Source: CAYYWP01 sp050176585 (GTDB taxonomy: Bacteria > Desulfobacterota > Binatia > HRBIN30 > CADEER01). From it: a stretch of DNA of 64,000 bases. Positions within the stretch are counted from its first letter, which is position 1. Each line of letters begins with the position of its first letter. This document shows, one piece after another, positions 26,488 to 35,551 of this stretch. Both the position numbers and the translations under genes were made by a program. Under the pieces are notes generated by a model. It made no database searches. It was not told the DNA's origin and saw only the letters and a list, made by a program, of their open reading frames with translations. The DNA lies in assembly GCA_050176585.1 (NCBI GenBank), contig JBFXHX010000014.1, positions 1-64,000 on the forward strand, written 5' to 3'.

Positions 26488-27624
26488 TCACCGGCCCGCG
26501 GCGATCAGCCGGTCGAGCTCGGTGCGCAGGCGGGGCAGCACCTCGGCATAGCTGAACGAGCCGACCTTTTGGTCCTTCTTTTTTAACACCACGGTGGACG
26601 GTCCGCACCACAAGCCGAGGTCGGCGTCATCCGTTTCGCCCGGGCCGTTCACGCGACACCCCATGACGGCGATCGTCAGCCGATGCTGCTTCGCATAGTC
26701 GGTCAGATCGCGCACCTGCTCGGCGAGTTGCACGAAGGCGTCGTTCTCGACCCGCGAGCAGCTCGGACACGAGATGATGTTCAAGCCCTGGCCGAAATCG
26801 GGCACCGAGATGAACCGGCCGTTGCGCACGTCGTCGAGAATCGCCAGGGCGGCCAACACCTCTTCGTGCTTGCGCTCGTTCGGCAACGTCAGCGAGGCGC
26901 GGATGGTGTCGCCGATACCAGTGGCGAGGAGCTTCTCGAACGCGATCCGGGTCTTGATCACGCCCTGGGGCGGCAGTCCGGCTTCGGTGACGCCCAGGTG
27001 GATTGGCACGTCCGGGCGCGCAGCGGCAAACCGGCGGTTGGCCTGCAGGACTTTCTCGGGATCGGAATCCTTCAGCGAGACGACGAAGCGGTCGAAACCG
27101 AAGTCCTCCATCAACTGGCAGTGCCACAGCGCGGATTCCACCAGGGCTTCGAGTTGATCGCCCGGGTAGCGCGCGAGGAAATCGGGCGCCACCGACCCGC
27201 AGTTCACGCCAATGCGCAGCGCGACATCGTTGTCCCGCGCCACCGACGCCAACCAGCCGACCTTGTCAGGAACGCTCTTCTCGCGTTCGATGTGGTGCAA
27301 GTGGCCGGGGTTGTAGCGGATCTTGTCGACGTACGGCGCGACCGAGCCGGCCAGGCGGTAGTTCTCCTGGAGATCGACCGACAAGGTCGCGGAAGTCTGG
27401 CGGCGGATTTCCTTCACCGCGGTGACGTCCTTCTCGTTGTCGATCGCGATGCGCACCACGCCGGCGCCGGCGGCGCGCAACTGCTCGCATTGCGCGACGG
27501 TAGCGTCGATCGCGCGCGTCTTGGTCGCGCACATGCTCTGCACGACCACCGGGGCCGCGCCCCCAATGTTAATCCGCCCTACGCGGACGGATCGCGTACG
27601 CCGTTCGTCGAGCGCATGGCTCAT
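26488..27624 (-). CDS. ispG: 4-hydroxy-3-methylbut-2-enyl diphosphate synthase IspG
   Basis: This 378-residue iron-sulfur enzyme makes HMBPP in the non-mevalonate (MEP) isoprenoid pathway. The [4Fe-4S] ligands are in SCPSCSR and the conserved MGCRVNGPGE; the TIM-barrel part has VQSMCATKTRAIDATVAQ, RYNPGH, RIGVNCGS and LGVTEAG. Its length is that of the standard bacterial form, with no inserted domain. The product feeds polyprenyl diphosphate synthesis, for which a synthase lies at 52644-53633. Two unknown genes follow it on the same strand. Confidence 0.96.
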   Translation of the reverse strand: MSHALDERRTRSVRVGRINIGGAAPVVVQSMCATKTRAIDATVAQCEQLRAAGAGVVRIAIDNEKDVTAVKEIRRQTSATLSVDLQENYRLAGSVAPYVDKIRYNPGHLHHIEREKSVPDKVGWLASVARDNDVALRIGVNCGSVAPDFLARYPGDQLEALVESALWHCQLMEDFGFDRFVVSLKDSDPEKVLQANRRFAAARPDVPIHLGVTEAGLPPQGVIKTRIAFEKLLATGIGDTIRASLTLPNERKHEEVLAALAILDDVRNGRFISVPDFGQGLNIISCPSCSRVENDAFVQLAEQVRDLTDYAKQHRLTIAVMGCRVNGPGETDDADLGLWCGPSTVVLKKKDQKVGSFSYAEVLPRLRTELDRLIAAGR

Positions 27625-27801
27625 CGCGGCGACGCTATCCGAAGCGCCCGATGCTCACAAGCCGGGCAACCGCGTGCGCGGGCAGCGCTGCGCGCCGTCA
27701 AGGCCAAATGACACGGGTTCGGTACGAGCCCGGGCACCCGACTCTCGACGGCGCGTGGTGCGACGCGGTACACCCCGCCCCCAGCAGTGGCCACGCGGAT
27801 C

Positions 27802-27831
27802 TTGCGCGGTGCACCGGTTGGCGCGCATGAT
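27802..27831 (+). promoter_or_regulatory. Candidate promoter just upstream of aat
   Basis: TTGCGC (27802-27807), an 18-base spacer and CATGAT (27826-27831) would start transcription about 6 nt before the aat ATG. No ribosome site lies between, suggesting a very short leader. Confidence 0.35.
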
Positions 27832-27843
27832 CGTGCCTAGCGT

Positions 27844-28512
27844 ATGGCGCTGATTCAGTTTCCCGATCCGCGCACCGCCAGCCCCGAGGGTATCGTGGCC
27901 ATCGGTGGGGATCTCCATCCGAATTCCGTTTTGGCTGCCTACCGGCAGGGCATCTTCCCGTGGCCCGTCGAAAAGCTGCCGCTCCTGTGGTTTTGTCCGG
28001 CCGAGCGCGCCGTCCTCGATTTCGACGCCTTGCACGTTCCGCGCAGTCTCCACCGCGCGCGCGTACAGAGCGCGCTGCGGTTCACCGTCGATCGCGACTT
28101 CCGCGCCGTGATCCGCGGTTGTGCCGAGACCCCTCGCCCCGGCCAGCACGGGACGTGGATCACGCCGGCGGTGATCGCCGCATACAGCCGCCTGCACGAT
28201 ATGGGCGTCGCTCACAGTGTGGAGGCGTGGTCAGGGTCGACGCTGGTCGGCGGATTGTACGGGCTCGACGTCGACGGGGCGTTTGCCGCCGAGAGCATGT
28301 TCTACCACCAGCCGAACGCCTCCAAGCTGGCGCTGCTCCAGTTGATCGGACACCTGCATGAGCGCGGCCTCGACTGGATCGACGTCCAGACGCTCACGCC
28401 GCACATGGTGCGGCTCGGCGCGCGCACCGTGCCGCGGGAAGTGTTCCTGGAGCGCTTGCGGTCCACGCGCGAGCGCGGATTGGTGCTGTTCGACACGGCG
28501 CGCGAGAGCTGA
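27844..28512 (+). CDS. aat: Leucyl/phenylalanyl-tRNA--protein transferase
   Basis: This 222-residue cytoplasmic enzyme attaches Leu or Phe to N-terminal Lys/Arg residues so that ClpS/ClpAP can degrade the protein (N-degron pathway). Family blocks present: FPDPRTASPEGIVAIGGDL, LAAYRQGIFPW, WFCPAERAV, SVEAWSGSTLVGGLYGL and AAESMFYHQPNASK. Length is typical. ClpS or ClpA, its usual neighbours, are not in the window. It is divergent from ispG. Confidence 0.96.
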   Translation: MALIQFPDPRTASPEGIVAIGGDLHPNSVLAAYRQGIFPWPVEKLPLLWFCPAERAVLDFDALHVPRSLHRARVQSALRFTVDRDFRAVIRGCAETPRPGQHGTWITPAVIAAYSRLHDMGVAHSVEAWSGSTLVGGLYGLDVDGAFAAESMFYHQPNASKLALLQLIGHLHERGLDWIDVQTLTPHMVRLGARTVPREVFLERLRSTRERGLVLFDTARES

Positions 28513-28587
28513 ACCCGCGCCATCTCCGTGAAGCTCGGCGATTGCGGCACCGCGCCGCGGCTGCGCTGTGCGGCGCGCGCCGGGACG

Positions 28588-28615
28588 TTGCACCCTTCGT
28601 TCTCTTCGTTACACT
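28588..28615 (+). promoter_or_regulatory. Candidate promoter for the DUF4301-rfb unit
   Basis: TTGCAC (28588-28593), a 16-base spacer and TACACT (28610-28615) give a predicted start near 28622, about 40 nt before the GTG of the DUF4301 gene. Confidence 0.42.
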
Positions 28616-28660
28616 CGTCGCCCATGGCCAGACCCGGGGCGCGCGCTGTGAGGTATAGGG

Positions 28661-30205
28661 GTGTTCAGCGACGCTGATCGGGCGCGCTTCGCCGCGGCGG
28701 GCATTCCGCCGGAGGAGGTGGATCGGCAGATCGCCCTGTTCACCGATCCACCGCCGCCAATGCAGCTCGAGCGGCCGTGTACGATCGGCGACGGCGTCCA
28801 GGTGTTGTCCACCACCGACCGCGCCGCCGCTCTCGAAGCACACGCCGAAGCGAGCGCCGCCGGGCGGGTTTCGAAGTTCACCCCGGCGTCCGGCGCTGCG
28901 AGCCGTATGTTTCAGTCTCTGCTGGCGGTGCGCGGTAGCGGGCCGCTCGCGCGCGCGGCCGTGGAGGCGCGTGCAAGCGCCGGGGAGGCCGATGCGCGCG
29001 AAACGCTGCGCTTCGCCGACAATGTCGATCGCTTTGCGTTTGCCGATGCCGTGCGCGGCGCACTCGCGCGCGGCGGCCGCGACCCGCAAGCGCTGCTGGA
29101 CGCGGGCGACCTCGGCGCGTTGCTCGACGCTGTCCTCGATGCGAACGGTCTCGACTACGCCGCGGCGCCGAAAGGCTTGTTGCCGTTCCACCGATACCCC
29201 GACGGCGCACGTACCGGGTTCGAGGAACACCTGGTCGAAGCGGCCGCCGTGGCCCGCGACGCGCGCGGCATCGCCCGCTTGCACTTCACCGTTTCGCCGG
29301 CCCACGCCGAGCGGTTCGCCGCCTTGCTCGAAGCGGTGCGCGCGGCGCACGAGCGCCGAAGTGGCGCGCGCTTCGATGTCGGGTTCTCGAGCCAAAAGCC
29401 GTCCACCGATACGATCGCAGTCGACGCGGAGAACCGGCCCTTCCGCACGGCGGCCGGCGAAGTGGTCCTCCGCCCCGGCGGACACGGCGCGCTGATCGAG
29501 AACCTGCAGGACCTGCAGGCGGACATCGCGTTGATCAAAAACATCGACAACGTGCAGCCCGACCACCTGCGCGCCATCACGGTGGAGTGGATGCGCGTGC
29601 TGGGTGGCCACCTCGCGCGACTGCAACGGGAGCTCGCCGGTCATGTCGCCGCTTTGACCTCTGAATCGCCGCCTTCGCACGCCGCGCTGAGCGCCGCCCG
29701 CCGCTGTGCCGCCGAGCGCCTCGGGCTCACGATACCCGCGGAGGCCGGCGCGGCCGAGCTCGCGCAGGCACTCGAGCGCCCGGTCCGCGTATGCGGCGTC
29801 GTGCGCAACACGGGCGAACCCGGAGGAGGGCCGTTTTGGGTGCGCGGCCCGTCGGGGCGGTTGACGGTGCAGATCGTGGAATCGGCACAGGTGGATGCGC
29901 GCGACCCGGCGCAAGCCGCCGTGTTCGACGCGGCGACGCATTTCAACCCCGTCTTGCTCGCCTGCGGACTGCGGAATCGCGCCGGCCGGCCGTTCGACCT
30001 GCGGGCGTTCATCGATCCGTCCGCGGTGTTCATCGCGCGCAAATCGTTCGAAGGACGCGAGCTGAAAGCGCTGGAGCGCCCGGGGCTGTGGAATGGTGCG
30101 ATGGCTCACTGGATCACGGTGTTCGTCGAGGTCCCCGAGGCGGTCTTCACACCGGTGAAGACCGCCAACGATCTCCTCGGCCCGGCGCACCAGCCGCCGG
30201 CGTGA
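28661..30205 (+). CDS. DUF4301 family protein
   Basis: This 514-residue soluble protein has the DUF4301 blocks: a helical start (GIPPEEVDRQIALFTD), the nucleotide-like loop SKFTPASGAASRMFQSLL, KGLLPFHRYPDGART and FSSQKPSTDTIAVD, then RPGGHGALIENLQDLQADI with NIDNVQP. The central sequence resembles nucleotidyltransferase folds (compare SGAASRM with the GGxGTRM loop of sugar-nucleotide synthases), but the activity is unknown. It starts at GTG 28661. It lies 15 bp before rfbB, so a sugar-related role is plausible but inferred. Confidence 0.82.
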   Translation: MFSDADRARFAAAGIPPEEVDRQIALFTDPPPPMQLERPCTIGDGVQVLSTTDRAAALEAHAEASAAGRVSKFTPASGAASRMFQSLLAVRGSGPLARAAVEARASAGEADARETLRFADNVDRFAFADAVRGALARGGRDPQALLDAGDLGALLDAVLDANGLDYAAAPKGLLPFHRYPDGARTGFEEHLVEAAAVARDARGIARLHFTVSPAHAERFAALLEAVRAAHERRSGARFDVGFSSQKPSTDTIAVDAENRPFRTAAGEVVLRPGGHGALIENLQDLQADIALIKNIDNVQPDHLRAITVEWMRVLGGHLARLQRELAGHVAALTSESPPSHAALSAARRCAAERLGLTIPAEAGAAELAQALERPVRVCGVVRNTGEPGGGPFWVRGPSGRLTVQIVESAQVDARDPAQAAVFDAATHFNPVLLACGLRNRAGRPFDLRAFIDPSAVFIARKSFEGRELKALERPGLWNGAMAHWITVFVEVPEAVFTPVKTANDLLGPAHQPPA

Positions 30206-30220
30206 AAGGCGCCAACTCCC

Positions 30221-31309
30221 GTGGACACCATCCTCGTCACCGGCGGCGCGGGTTTCATCGGCGCGAACTTCGTGCGCTGCGCGCTCGCCTCATCCGCGGC
30301 GCGCGTGGTCGTGCTGGACAAGCTCACCTACGCGGGCAGCCTCGAGAGCCTCGCGGACGTGCAGCGCGATTCGCGCTTCGCCTTCGAGCGCGGCGACATC
30401 GCCGATCGCGCGCTGGTCGACCGCGTATTTCGCGCGCACCGGCCGACCTGGGTGGCCAACTTCGCCGCCGAGAGCCATGTCGACCGGTCGATCGACGGGC
30501 CGCGCGCGTTCGTGCACACCAACGTGGTCGGCACCTTCGAGCTCCTCGACGCCGCGCGGGCCTACGTCGCCGAGCTGGACGCGAACGCGCGCCGCCGTTT
30601 CCGCTTTCTGCACGTCTCCACCGACGAGGTGTACGGGACCCTCGGCGCCAGCGGCCAGTTCAGCGAGACGACCCCGTACGCGCCCAACTCGCCGTATGCG
30701 GCTTCGAAAGCGGGCGCCGATCACCTGGTGCGCGCCTATCACGAGACGTATGGCCTGCCGACGCTCACCACAAACTGTTCGAACAACTACGGGCCTTTCC
30801 AGTTTCCCGAGAAGCTGATCCCGCTGATGACGCTGAACGCGATCGAGGGCAAACCACTGCCGATCTACGGCGACGGCGGACACGTCCGCGACTGGCTCCA
30901 CGTGGCCGATCACTGCGCCGGCATCTGGCTGGTGCTCGAGCGCGGGCGCGTCGGCGGCCGGTACAATATCGGCGGCGGGTGCGAACGGTCCAATCTCGAG
31001 CTGGTCGACCAGTTGTGCGCGGTGCTCGAGGAGCTCGCGCCGGCGGCGCAGAATCCCGCGCTGCAGGCGCGCGGCGCGCGCGGCTACGACGCGCTGAAGA
31101 CCTTCGTACCGGACCGACCCGGGCACGACCGCCGCTATGCAATCGATGCACGGCACATCCGCCGCGAGCTGAGCTGGTCCCCGCGCTTCGACTTTGAGCG
31201 GGGCCTCCGCTCCACGGTGGAATGGTACCTCGCGAATCGGGCATGGTGCGCGGCGGTACAGGGCCGCTACGGGCGAGAGCGGCTCGGCACGGCGGATCGC
31301 GTCGCATGA
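30221..31309 (+). CDS. rfbB: dTDP-glucose 4,6-dehydratase RfbB
   Basis: This 362-residue extended short-chain dehydrogenase performs the second step of dTDP-rhamnose synthesis. The NAD loop GGAGFIG is at 8-14, the catalytic TDE at 134-136 and YxxxK at Tyr159-Lys163. Further family blocks are KLTYAGSLESL, NFAAESHVDRSID and TNCSNNYGPFQFPEKLIP. The start is GTG 30221, 15 bp after the DUF4301 stop. It is followed by rfbA and rfbC; no rfbD is in this cluster. Confidence 0.96.
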   Translation: MDTILVTGGAGFIGANFVRCALASSAARVVVLDKLTYAGSLESLADVQRDSRFAFERGDIADRALVDRVFRAHRPTWVANFAAESHVDRSIDGPRAFVHTNVVGTFELLDAARAYVAELDANARRRFRFLHVSTDEVYGTLGASGQFSETTPYAPNSPYAASKAGADHLVRAYHETYGLPTLTTNCSNNYGPFQFPEKLIPLMTLNAIEGKPLPIYGDGGHVRDWLHVADHCAGIWLVLERGRVGGRYNIGGGCERSNLELVDQLCAVLEELAPAAQNPALQARGARGYDALKTFVPDRPGHDRRYAIDARHIRRELSWSPRFDFERGLRSTVEWYLANRAWCAAVQGRYGRERLGTADRVA

Positions 31310-31377
31310 TCGGCGGCGCGCGCCGCTGTCGCCGCCGCGGCGTTCCGGATATGAAGCGCGGCGGTTTTGGGTGAGGC

Positions 31378-32250
31378 ATGCGTAAGGGCATCATTTTGGC
31401 CGGGGGCTCGGGGTCGCGGCTGTATCCGCTGACGCGCGCGATCAGCAAGCAGCTGGTGCCGATCTACGACAAACCGATGATCTACTATCCACTGTCGACG
31501 CTGATGCTGGCGGGGATCCGGGACGTGCTCGTGATCACCACTCCGCACGAGCAAGAGGGCTTTCGCCGCGTGCTCGGCGATGGCGCCCAACTCGGTCTGG
31601 AGATTCAATATGCGGCGCAGCCGAGTCCCGACGGGATCGCCCAGGCCTTTCTGATCGGCGAAGCGTTCATCGGCGACAGCTCGGTGGCATTGGCGCTCGG
31701 CGACAACATTTTCTACGGGCACGGATTCACGGCCACCCTGCGCCGCGCCTCCACGCGTGAGCGCGGCGCGACCGTGTTCGGGTACTGGGTGCGGGACCCG
31801 GAGCGCTACGGCGTGGTGGAATTCGGCAGCGACGGCGAGGCGGTGGGACTTGAGGAAAAGCCGCGGCAGCCGCGCTCGCCATATGCGGTCACGGGTTTGT
31901 ATTTCTACGACGCGCGGGTGGTCGAGATCGCGCGCGGGCTCACGCCATCGGCGCGCGGCGAGCTCGAGGTCACCGACGTGAACCTCGCGTATCTTCGCAC
32001 CGGCGAGCTGCACGTCGAGAAGCTCGGGCGCGGTATCGCCTGGCTCGATACCGGTACGCACGAGGCGCTGCTGCAGGCGTCGAACTTCATCCAGGCGATC
32101 GAGGAGCGGCAGGGGCTGAAGGTCGCCTGCCTCGAGGAGATCGCGCTGCGCATGGGGTATATCGGACGCGACGAGCTCGAGAAGCTCGCCGCGACGATGC
32201 ACCAGAGCACCTACGGCCAATACCTGTTGCGCGTCCTGGCGCAGGGCTGA
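31378..32250 (+). CDS. rfbA: Glucose-1-phosphate thymidylyltransferase RfbA
   Basis: This 290-residue enzyme makes dTDP-glucose from dTTP and glucose-1-phosphate, the entry step to dTDP-rhamnose. The signature LAGGSGSRLYPLT is at 7-19, with ISKQLVPIYDKPMIYYPLSTLM, ALGDNIFYG, EEKP and LDTGTHEALLQASNFI all intact. Length matches the family. The 68-bp gap after rfbB carries no obvious terminator, so the genes are probably one unit. Confidence 0.97.
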   Translation: MRKGIILAGGSGSRLYPLTRAISKQLVPIYDKPMIYYPLSTLMLAGIRDVLVITTPHEQEGFRRVLGDGAQLGLEIQYAAQPSPDGIAQAFLIGEAFIGDSSVALALGDNIFYGHGFTATLRRASTRERGATVFGYWVRDPERYGVVEFGSDGEAVGLEEKPRQPRSPYAVTGLYFYDARVVEIARGLTPSARGELEVTDVNLAYLRTGELHVEKLGRGIAWLDTGTHEALLQASNFIQAIEERQGLKVACLEEIALRMGYIGRDELEKLAATMHQSTYGQYLLRVLAQG

Positions 32251-32258
32251 GGGCGCCC

Positions 32259-32816
32259 ATGCGCGTGCGCTCGAGCGATCTGCCCGGCGTCCTGATTATC
32301 GAGCCCGCCGTGCACCGCGATGCCCGCGGCCTCCTGGTCGAGAGCTACCACGAGGCGCGCTATCGCGACGCCGGCATCGCTGCCCGTTTCGTCCAGGACA
32401 CCCATACACGCTCCGGCCCGCGCACGCTGCGCGGGCTGCACGTACAGCTCGGCGCGCCGCTCGGCAAGCTCGTGCGTTGCGTGCAGGGCGCGGTGTTCGA
32501 CGTCGCGGTCGACGTGCGGCGTGGCTCGCCGGCGTTCGGGCAATGGGTAGGCATCGAGCTCTCGGCCGACCACCTGCACCAGATCTGGGTGCCGCCGGGT
32601 TTTCTGCACGGCTTCTACGTCACAGCCGCACCCGCCGCGGTCGAGTACAAGAGCACCGCGCCGTGGGACCCCGATCTGGAGATCGCCGTACGCTGGGACG
32701 ATCCGGGCCTCGGCATTGCCTGGCCGGATCGCACGCCAGTCCTCTCCGCGAAAGACGCCGCGGCGCCGCTGCTCCATGAGCTCGGCGACCGCCTGCCGCC
32801 GTACGAGCCCGACTGA
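32259..32816 (+). CDS. rfbC: dTDP-4-dehydrorhamnose 3,5-epimerase RfbC
   Basis: This 185-residue cupin-fold enzyme epimerises C3 and C5 of the 4-keto sugar. The catalytic base His61 is in TLRGLHVQL, and Tyr130 in VEYKST is the partner acid. IWVPPGFLHGFYV and DPGLGIAWP are typical. It starts 8 bp after rfbA. The reductase RfbD, needed to finish dTDP-rhamnose, is absent here, so the pathway must be completed from another locus or the keto sugar used otherwise. Confidence 0.95.
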   Translation: MRVRSSDLPGVLIIEPAVHRDARGLLVESYHEARYRDAGIAARFVQDTHTRSGPRTLRGLHVQLGAPLGKLVRCVQGAVFDVAVDVRRGSPAFGQWVGIELSADHLHQIWVPPGFLHGFYVTAAPAAVEYKSTAPWDPDLEIAVRWDDPGLGIAWPDRTPVLSAKDAAAPLLHELGDRLPPYEPD

Positions 32817-32825
32817 ACGGGTGCG

Positions 32826-32839
32826 GCGCCCGCGGGCGC
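32826..32839. terminator. Perfect GC palindrome between convergent genes
   Basis: GCGCCCGCGGGCGC is a perfect 14-base palindrome (GCGCC-CGCG-GGCGC as a hairpin) ten bases after the rfbC stop and 22 bases before the convergent stop. No T-run. Confidence 0.38.
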
Positions 32840-32861
32840 GATCTCCGGCGCGCAGTAGCGG

Positions 32862-35234
32862 TTACGGGCCGGAACGTCCAACCGGCTTGGCGCGGGAATA
32901 CTGCCAGCCTTCGATGCCCAGGCCCTTCGCGAGACTGTAGCCCGTGCCGTAGAACTGGACGCGATTCGCGCTGTCGAGCAGCACGAACGTGGGCGTGCCG
33001 CTCACGCCGAAGGCCTGGTAGGTGATGCGCTGCGGGTCAATGGCCACCGTGGCGGGAAAGGGCTCGGTGCGCTCCGCGAAGAAGGCTTTCAGCGTGTCGG
33101 GGTCCTCGTCCGTAATTGCCACCACTTCGACGTCGCGCGCCTTCGCGAACGCCATCACTTCCGGGACGGAGTACTTGCAGGGCAGGCACCATGTCGCCCA
33201 GAAGAACAGCAGCCGCTTCCGCCCCGCGGCGAACGCGCGATCGCCGCGGAACGACGCGAGCATCGGCTCGGGCGCGACGCTGCCGAGCGCGGGCGGCCCC
33301 GGCAGCTTGGGCAGCTCGATGGGAAACGGTTCCGGTCGCAACACCAGATCGCGGGTGCGGCCGGCGCGCGCCACGCGCAGTGGAGCCGGCTCGCCGATCT
33401 CGCGCTGCATGGTCCATTCGCGCACCTGCTGCGGCTCCCGAAACGGCGCGCCCGGCGGGCCGAGGATCACGTCGCCAACCTCGAGGCCCGCCTTCGCCGC
33501 GGCGGAATCGGGGTACACGGTCGTGATCGTCACGGCTCCCGGCGGGCGCCGATCGCGCTGGCGCACCGAGTCGGGCAGCGGCTGGAACGCGATGCCCATC
33601 CAAGCGGGCATGACCGAATCCACCACTTCGCGATCCGTGGAGAGCGCGGGAAACGGCGCCGGAGAGGGCAGGCTCGCGGCACTGGGTCCGCGGCCGTTCG
33701 CCGACCCCAACTGCGGCAGGTCGAGCGCGGTGTCTTCGCAGGCGAGCAGCGCCTGATAGGTCTCTCGCTGTTCCGCCGTACCGCGCTCGGCGAGGTACTC
33801 CCGGCCGGCGATCTGTTCGAGCAGCGCGCGCATGCGGAGCACGACGCCGAGCCGCACGTCCATGCGGTACGCGGCATCCGCGGCCGTCTTCGCGCGGTCG
33901 CGCAGCTGCGCCAGGCGGGCCGTCGTATCCGCATCGGCGGCGGTGAAGCGGGCCAGCGCGCTGCTCAGCTCGATCGCGAGGCGCTGGCGCGCCGCGCCGT
34001 CGAGCGAAGCGAGGGCTTGCGGGTTGAGCTGCGTACGCCACGAGGGGTGCGCGCCGAGAAACCGCATGAAGTTCTGTTGTTTGAGCGCATCCACCGCCTC
34101 ATTCCAGCGCTGCGCGTACGTGCGCAGCTGCGCGCTGACGGCCGGCAAGGTGCGCGTCTGCTGCTCCAGCTCGGCAAAAGAGCGCGGACTGAACATGCCG
34201 AAGGTCGAGCCGACGCGATCGAGCTGGCGAATCTCCGGCTCCCACGCGGCGCGCTGTTCAAACGCGTCGCGAAGGAAGTCGTCGGTGACCTGGTTCACCG
34301 GACGCTGCTCGCGGGCGGCCTCGGCGGCAAGGAGCTTGGCGAGGTAGAAATCCGACGTGGTGTTCGGCACGTCGGGCGAGTCATCGGTGAGCAGCACGCG
34401 GCGGTGTGCCTCGGACATGCGGCCGAGGCTCTCCCACGCATGGAAGAAGTGGAACGAGTGGCCGACGCCCTCCCGGCCGAGGTTCTCGGGATAACAGCCG
34501 TACGCCGGCCGGTCGGCGCTGGAGGCGAAGAACCCGCACGTCTGGCCGGTCGCCGATGCCGGTTCGGAGGCGCTCGTGAAGATGGCGTTCGCGAACGACC
34601 CACTGAAGCATTGCGACATCAACATGACGACGCGGACGCCGGGATCGAGCTGCGCCAACAACTCGCGCAACTGATTGACGCTGAGCGTCTCGTTCCAGAG
34701 GACAATGGTATTGTCGTTCGGGTCCTGGCGATTGAGATCGCCGTGGTCGGTGACGTACAGCAGCAGGGTATCGCCGGCGCGCAGCCGCTTGCCCTGATCC
34801 GCAAACCAGGCGCGCAAAGCCGCCGAGCTGGCGGGTTTGAGGGCGAACCCGTCCACGCGCGAATCTACGTATTCGATCGGGCGGAGCTGGCGCATCACCG
34901 CCGGGGGCAGCAGCCACATGTCCCCCTGCGGATCGGCGCTCGCGCGAGTCGCGAGGTCGGCGGTGCGGTCGTCGCCGTCGGAGGCGAATATGGTGACGTC
35001 GTCGACGCCGCCGGTGCGCAGCAGCTCGACCAATGTCTGCACATGCGTGAGATGCGACTGGAAGTTGAGCTGCTTGTTGCCGCCTCCGTTGATCAGCACC
35101 GCCGTGACCTGCCCGGCGCCGCTTGCTGCGGCAGGCGCCGGCGCGCGGACTACCGGGGGCCGCGCACAGCCCGCCAGGGTTGCGCACGCGAGGAGGCCGA
35201 GAGCGGCCGCATGACGGGCGGCGATATCTCGCAT
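32862..35234 (-). CDS. Lipoprotein with caspase-clan peptidase, PDZ and thioredoxin domains
   Basis: This is a 790-residue protein. The lipobox LAGC has Cys23 as lipidation site; ATG 35234 is chosen because it gives this signal directly (the frame opens 10 codons earlier). Residues 40-310 hold a clan CD peptidase-like domain with the dyad His164 (LLYVTDHGD) and Cys209 (MLMSQCFSGSF). Residues 330-530 are helical. A PDZ domain follows at about 545-640 (MPAWMGIAFQPLP, AAKAGLEVGDVILG), then a thioredoxin domain with WCLPC at 682-686 and the cis-Pro loop GVSGTPTFVLLD. Lipidation by Lgt should place it on the periplasmic side. I know no described protein with this layout. Confidence 0.75.
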   Translation of the reverse strand: MRDIAARHAAALGLLACATLAGCARPPVVRAPAPAAASGAGQVTAVLINGGGNKQLNFQSHLTHVQTLVELLRTGGVDDVTIFASDGDDRTADLATRASADPQGDMWLLPPAVMRQLRPIEYVDSRVDGFALKPASSAALRAWFADQGKRLRAGDTLLLYVTDHGDLNRQDPNDNTIVLWNETLSVNQLRELLAQLDPGVRVVMLMSQCFSGSFANAIFTSASEPASATGQTCGFFASSADRPAYGCYPENLGREGVGHSFHFFHAWESLGRMSEAHRRVLLTDDSPDVPNTTSDFYLAKLLAAEAAREQRPVNQVTDDFLRDAFEQRAAWEPEIRQLDRVGSTFGMFSPRSFAELEQQTRTLPAVSAQLRTYAQRWNEAVDALKQQNFMRFLGAHPSWRTQLNPQALASLDGAARQRLAIELSSALARFTAADADTTARLAQLRDRAKTAADAAYRMDVRLGVVLRMRALLEQIAGREYLAERGTAEQRETYQALLACEDTALDLPQLGSANGRGPSAASLPSPAPFPALSTDREVVDSVMPAWMGIAFQPLPDSVRQRDRRPPGAVTITTVYPDSAAAKAGLEVGDVILGPPGAPFREPQQVREWTMQREIGEPAPLRVARAGRTRDLVLRPEPFPIELPKLPGPPALGSVAPEPMLASFRGDRAFAAGRKRLLFFWATWCLPCKYSVPEVMAFAKARDVEVVAITDEDPDTLKAFFAERTEPFPATVAIDPQRITYQAFGVSGTPTFVLLDSANRVQFYGTGYSLAKGLGIEGWQYSRAKPVGRSGP

Positions 35235-35327
35235 CGAAGCCCGCGAGTCTACCAGACGGCGCACGGGCCCGAAACGCGGCTCGGCGACCGCAAACCGCGA
35301 CCTCCGGGCCCGAGCTGGCGCGCGCCT

Positions 35328-35540
35328 TCAATCCTCGTCTTCGACCCACATGAAGTGGGCCCCGCAATGCAGGCAGAGGGCGTCGAGATAGAAGATCCCG
35401 CGCACGCTCCCCAGCGCCAGGCGCTGGCGGTGCAGCGCCCCATTTGCGTCGCGGCATTCGTGCGGCAGCGAGCGCCCGGCGCCAGCCACCACCGTGCGCT
35501 CGGGCGCCTTGAGCGGCGTGAAGGTGACGATGGTCGGCAC
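35328..35540 (-). CDS. Small zinc-ribbon-like protein downstream of metF
   Basis: This 70-residue protein starts at GTG 35540, 11 bp after the metF stop. It has two Cys/His pairs, SLPHEC and LCLHCGAHFMW, spaced to hold one zinc ion, and an acidic end (VEDED). This is a common layout for tiny conserved zinc-binding proteins, and the tight placement behind metF supports a real gene. No family name is recognised. The alternative is a chance open frame. Confidence 0.5.
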   Translation of the reverse strand: MPTIVTFTPLKAPERTVVAGAGRSLPHECRDANGALHRQRLALGSVRGIFYLDALCLHCGAHFMWVEDED

Positions 35541-35551
35541 GCGCGGGCTCC

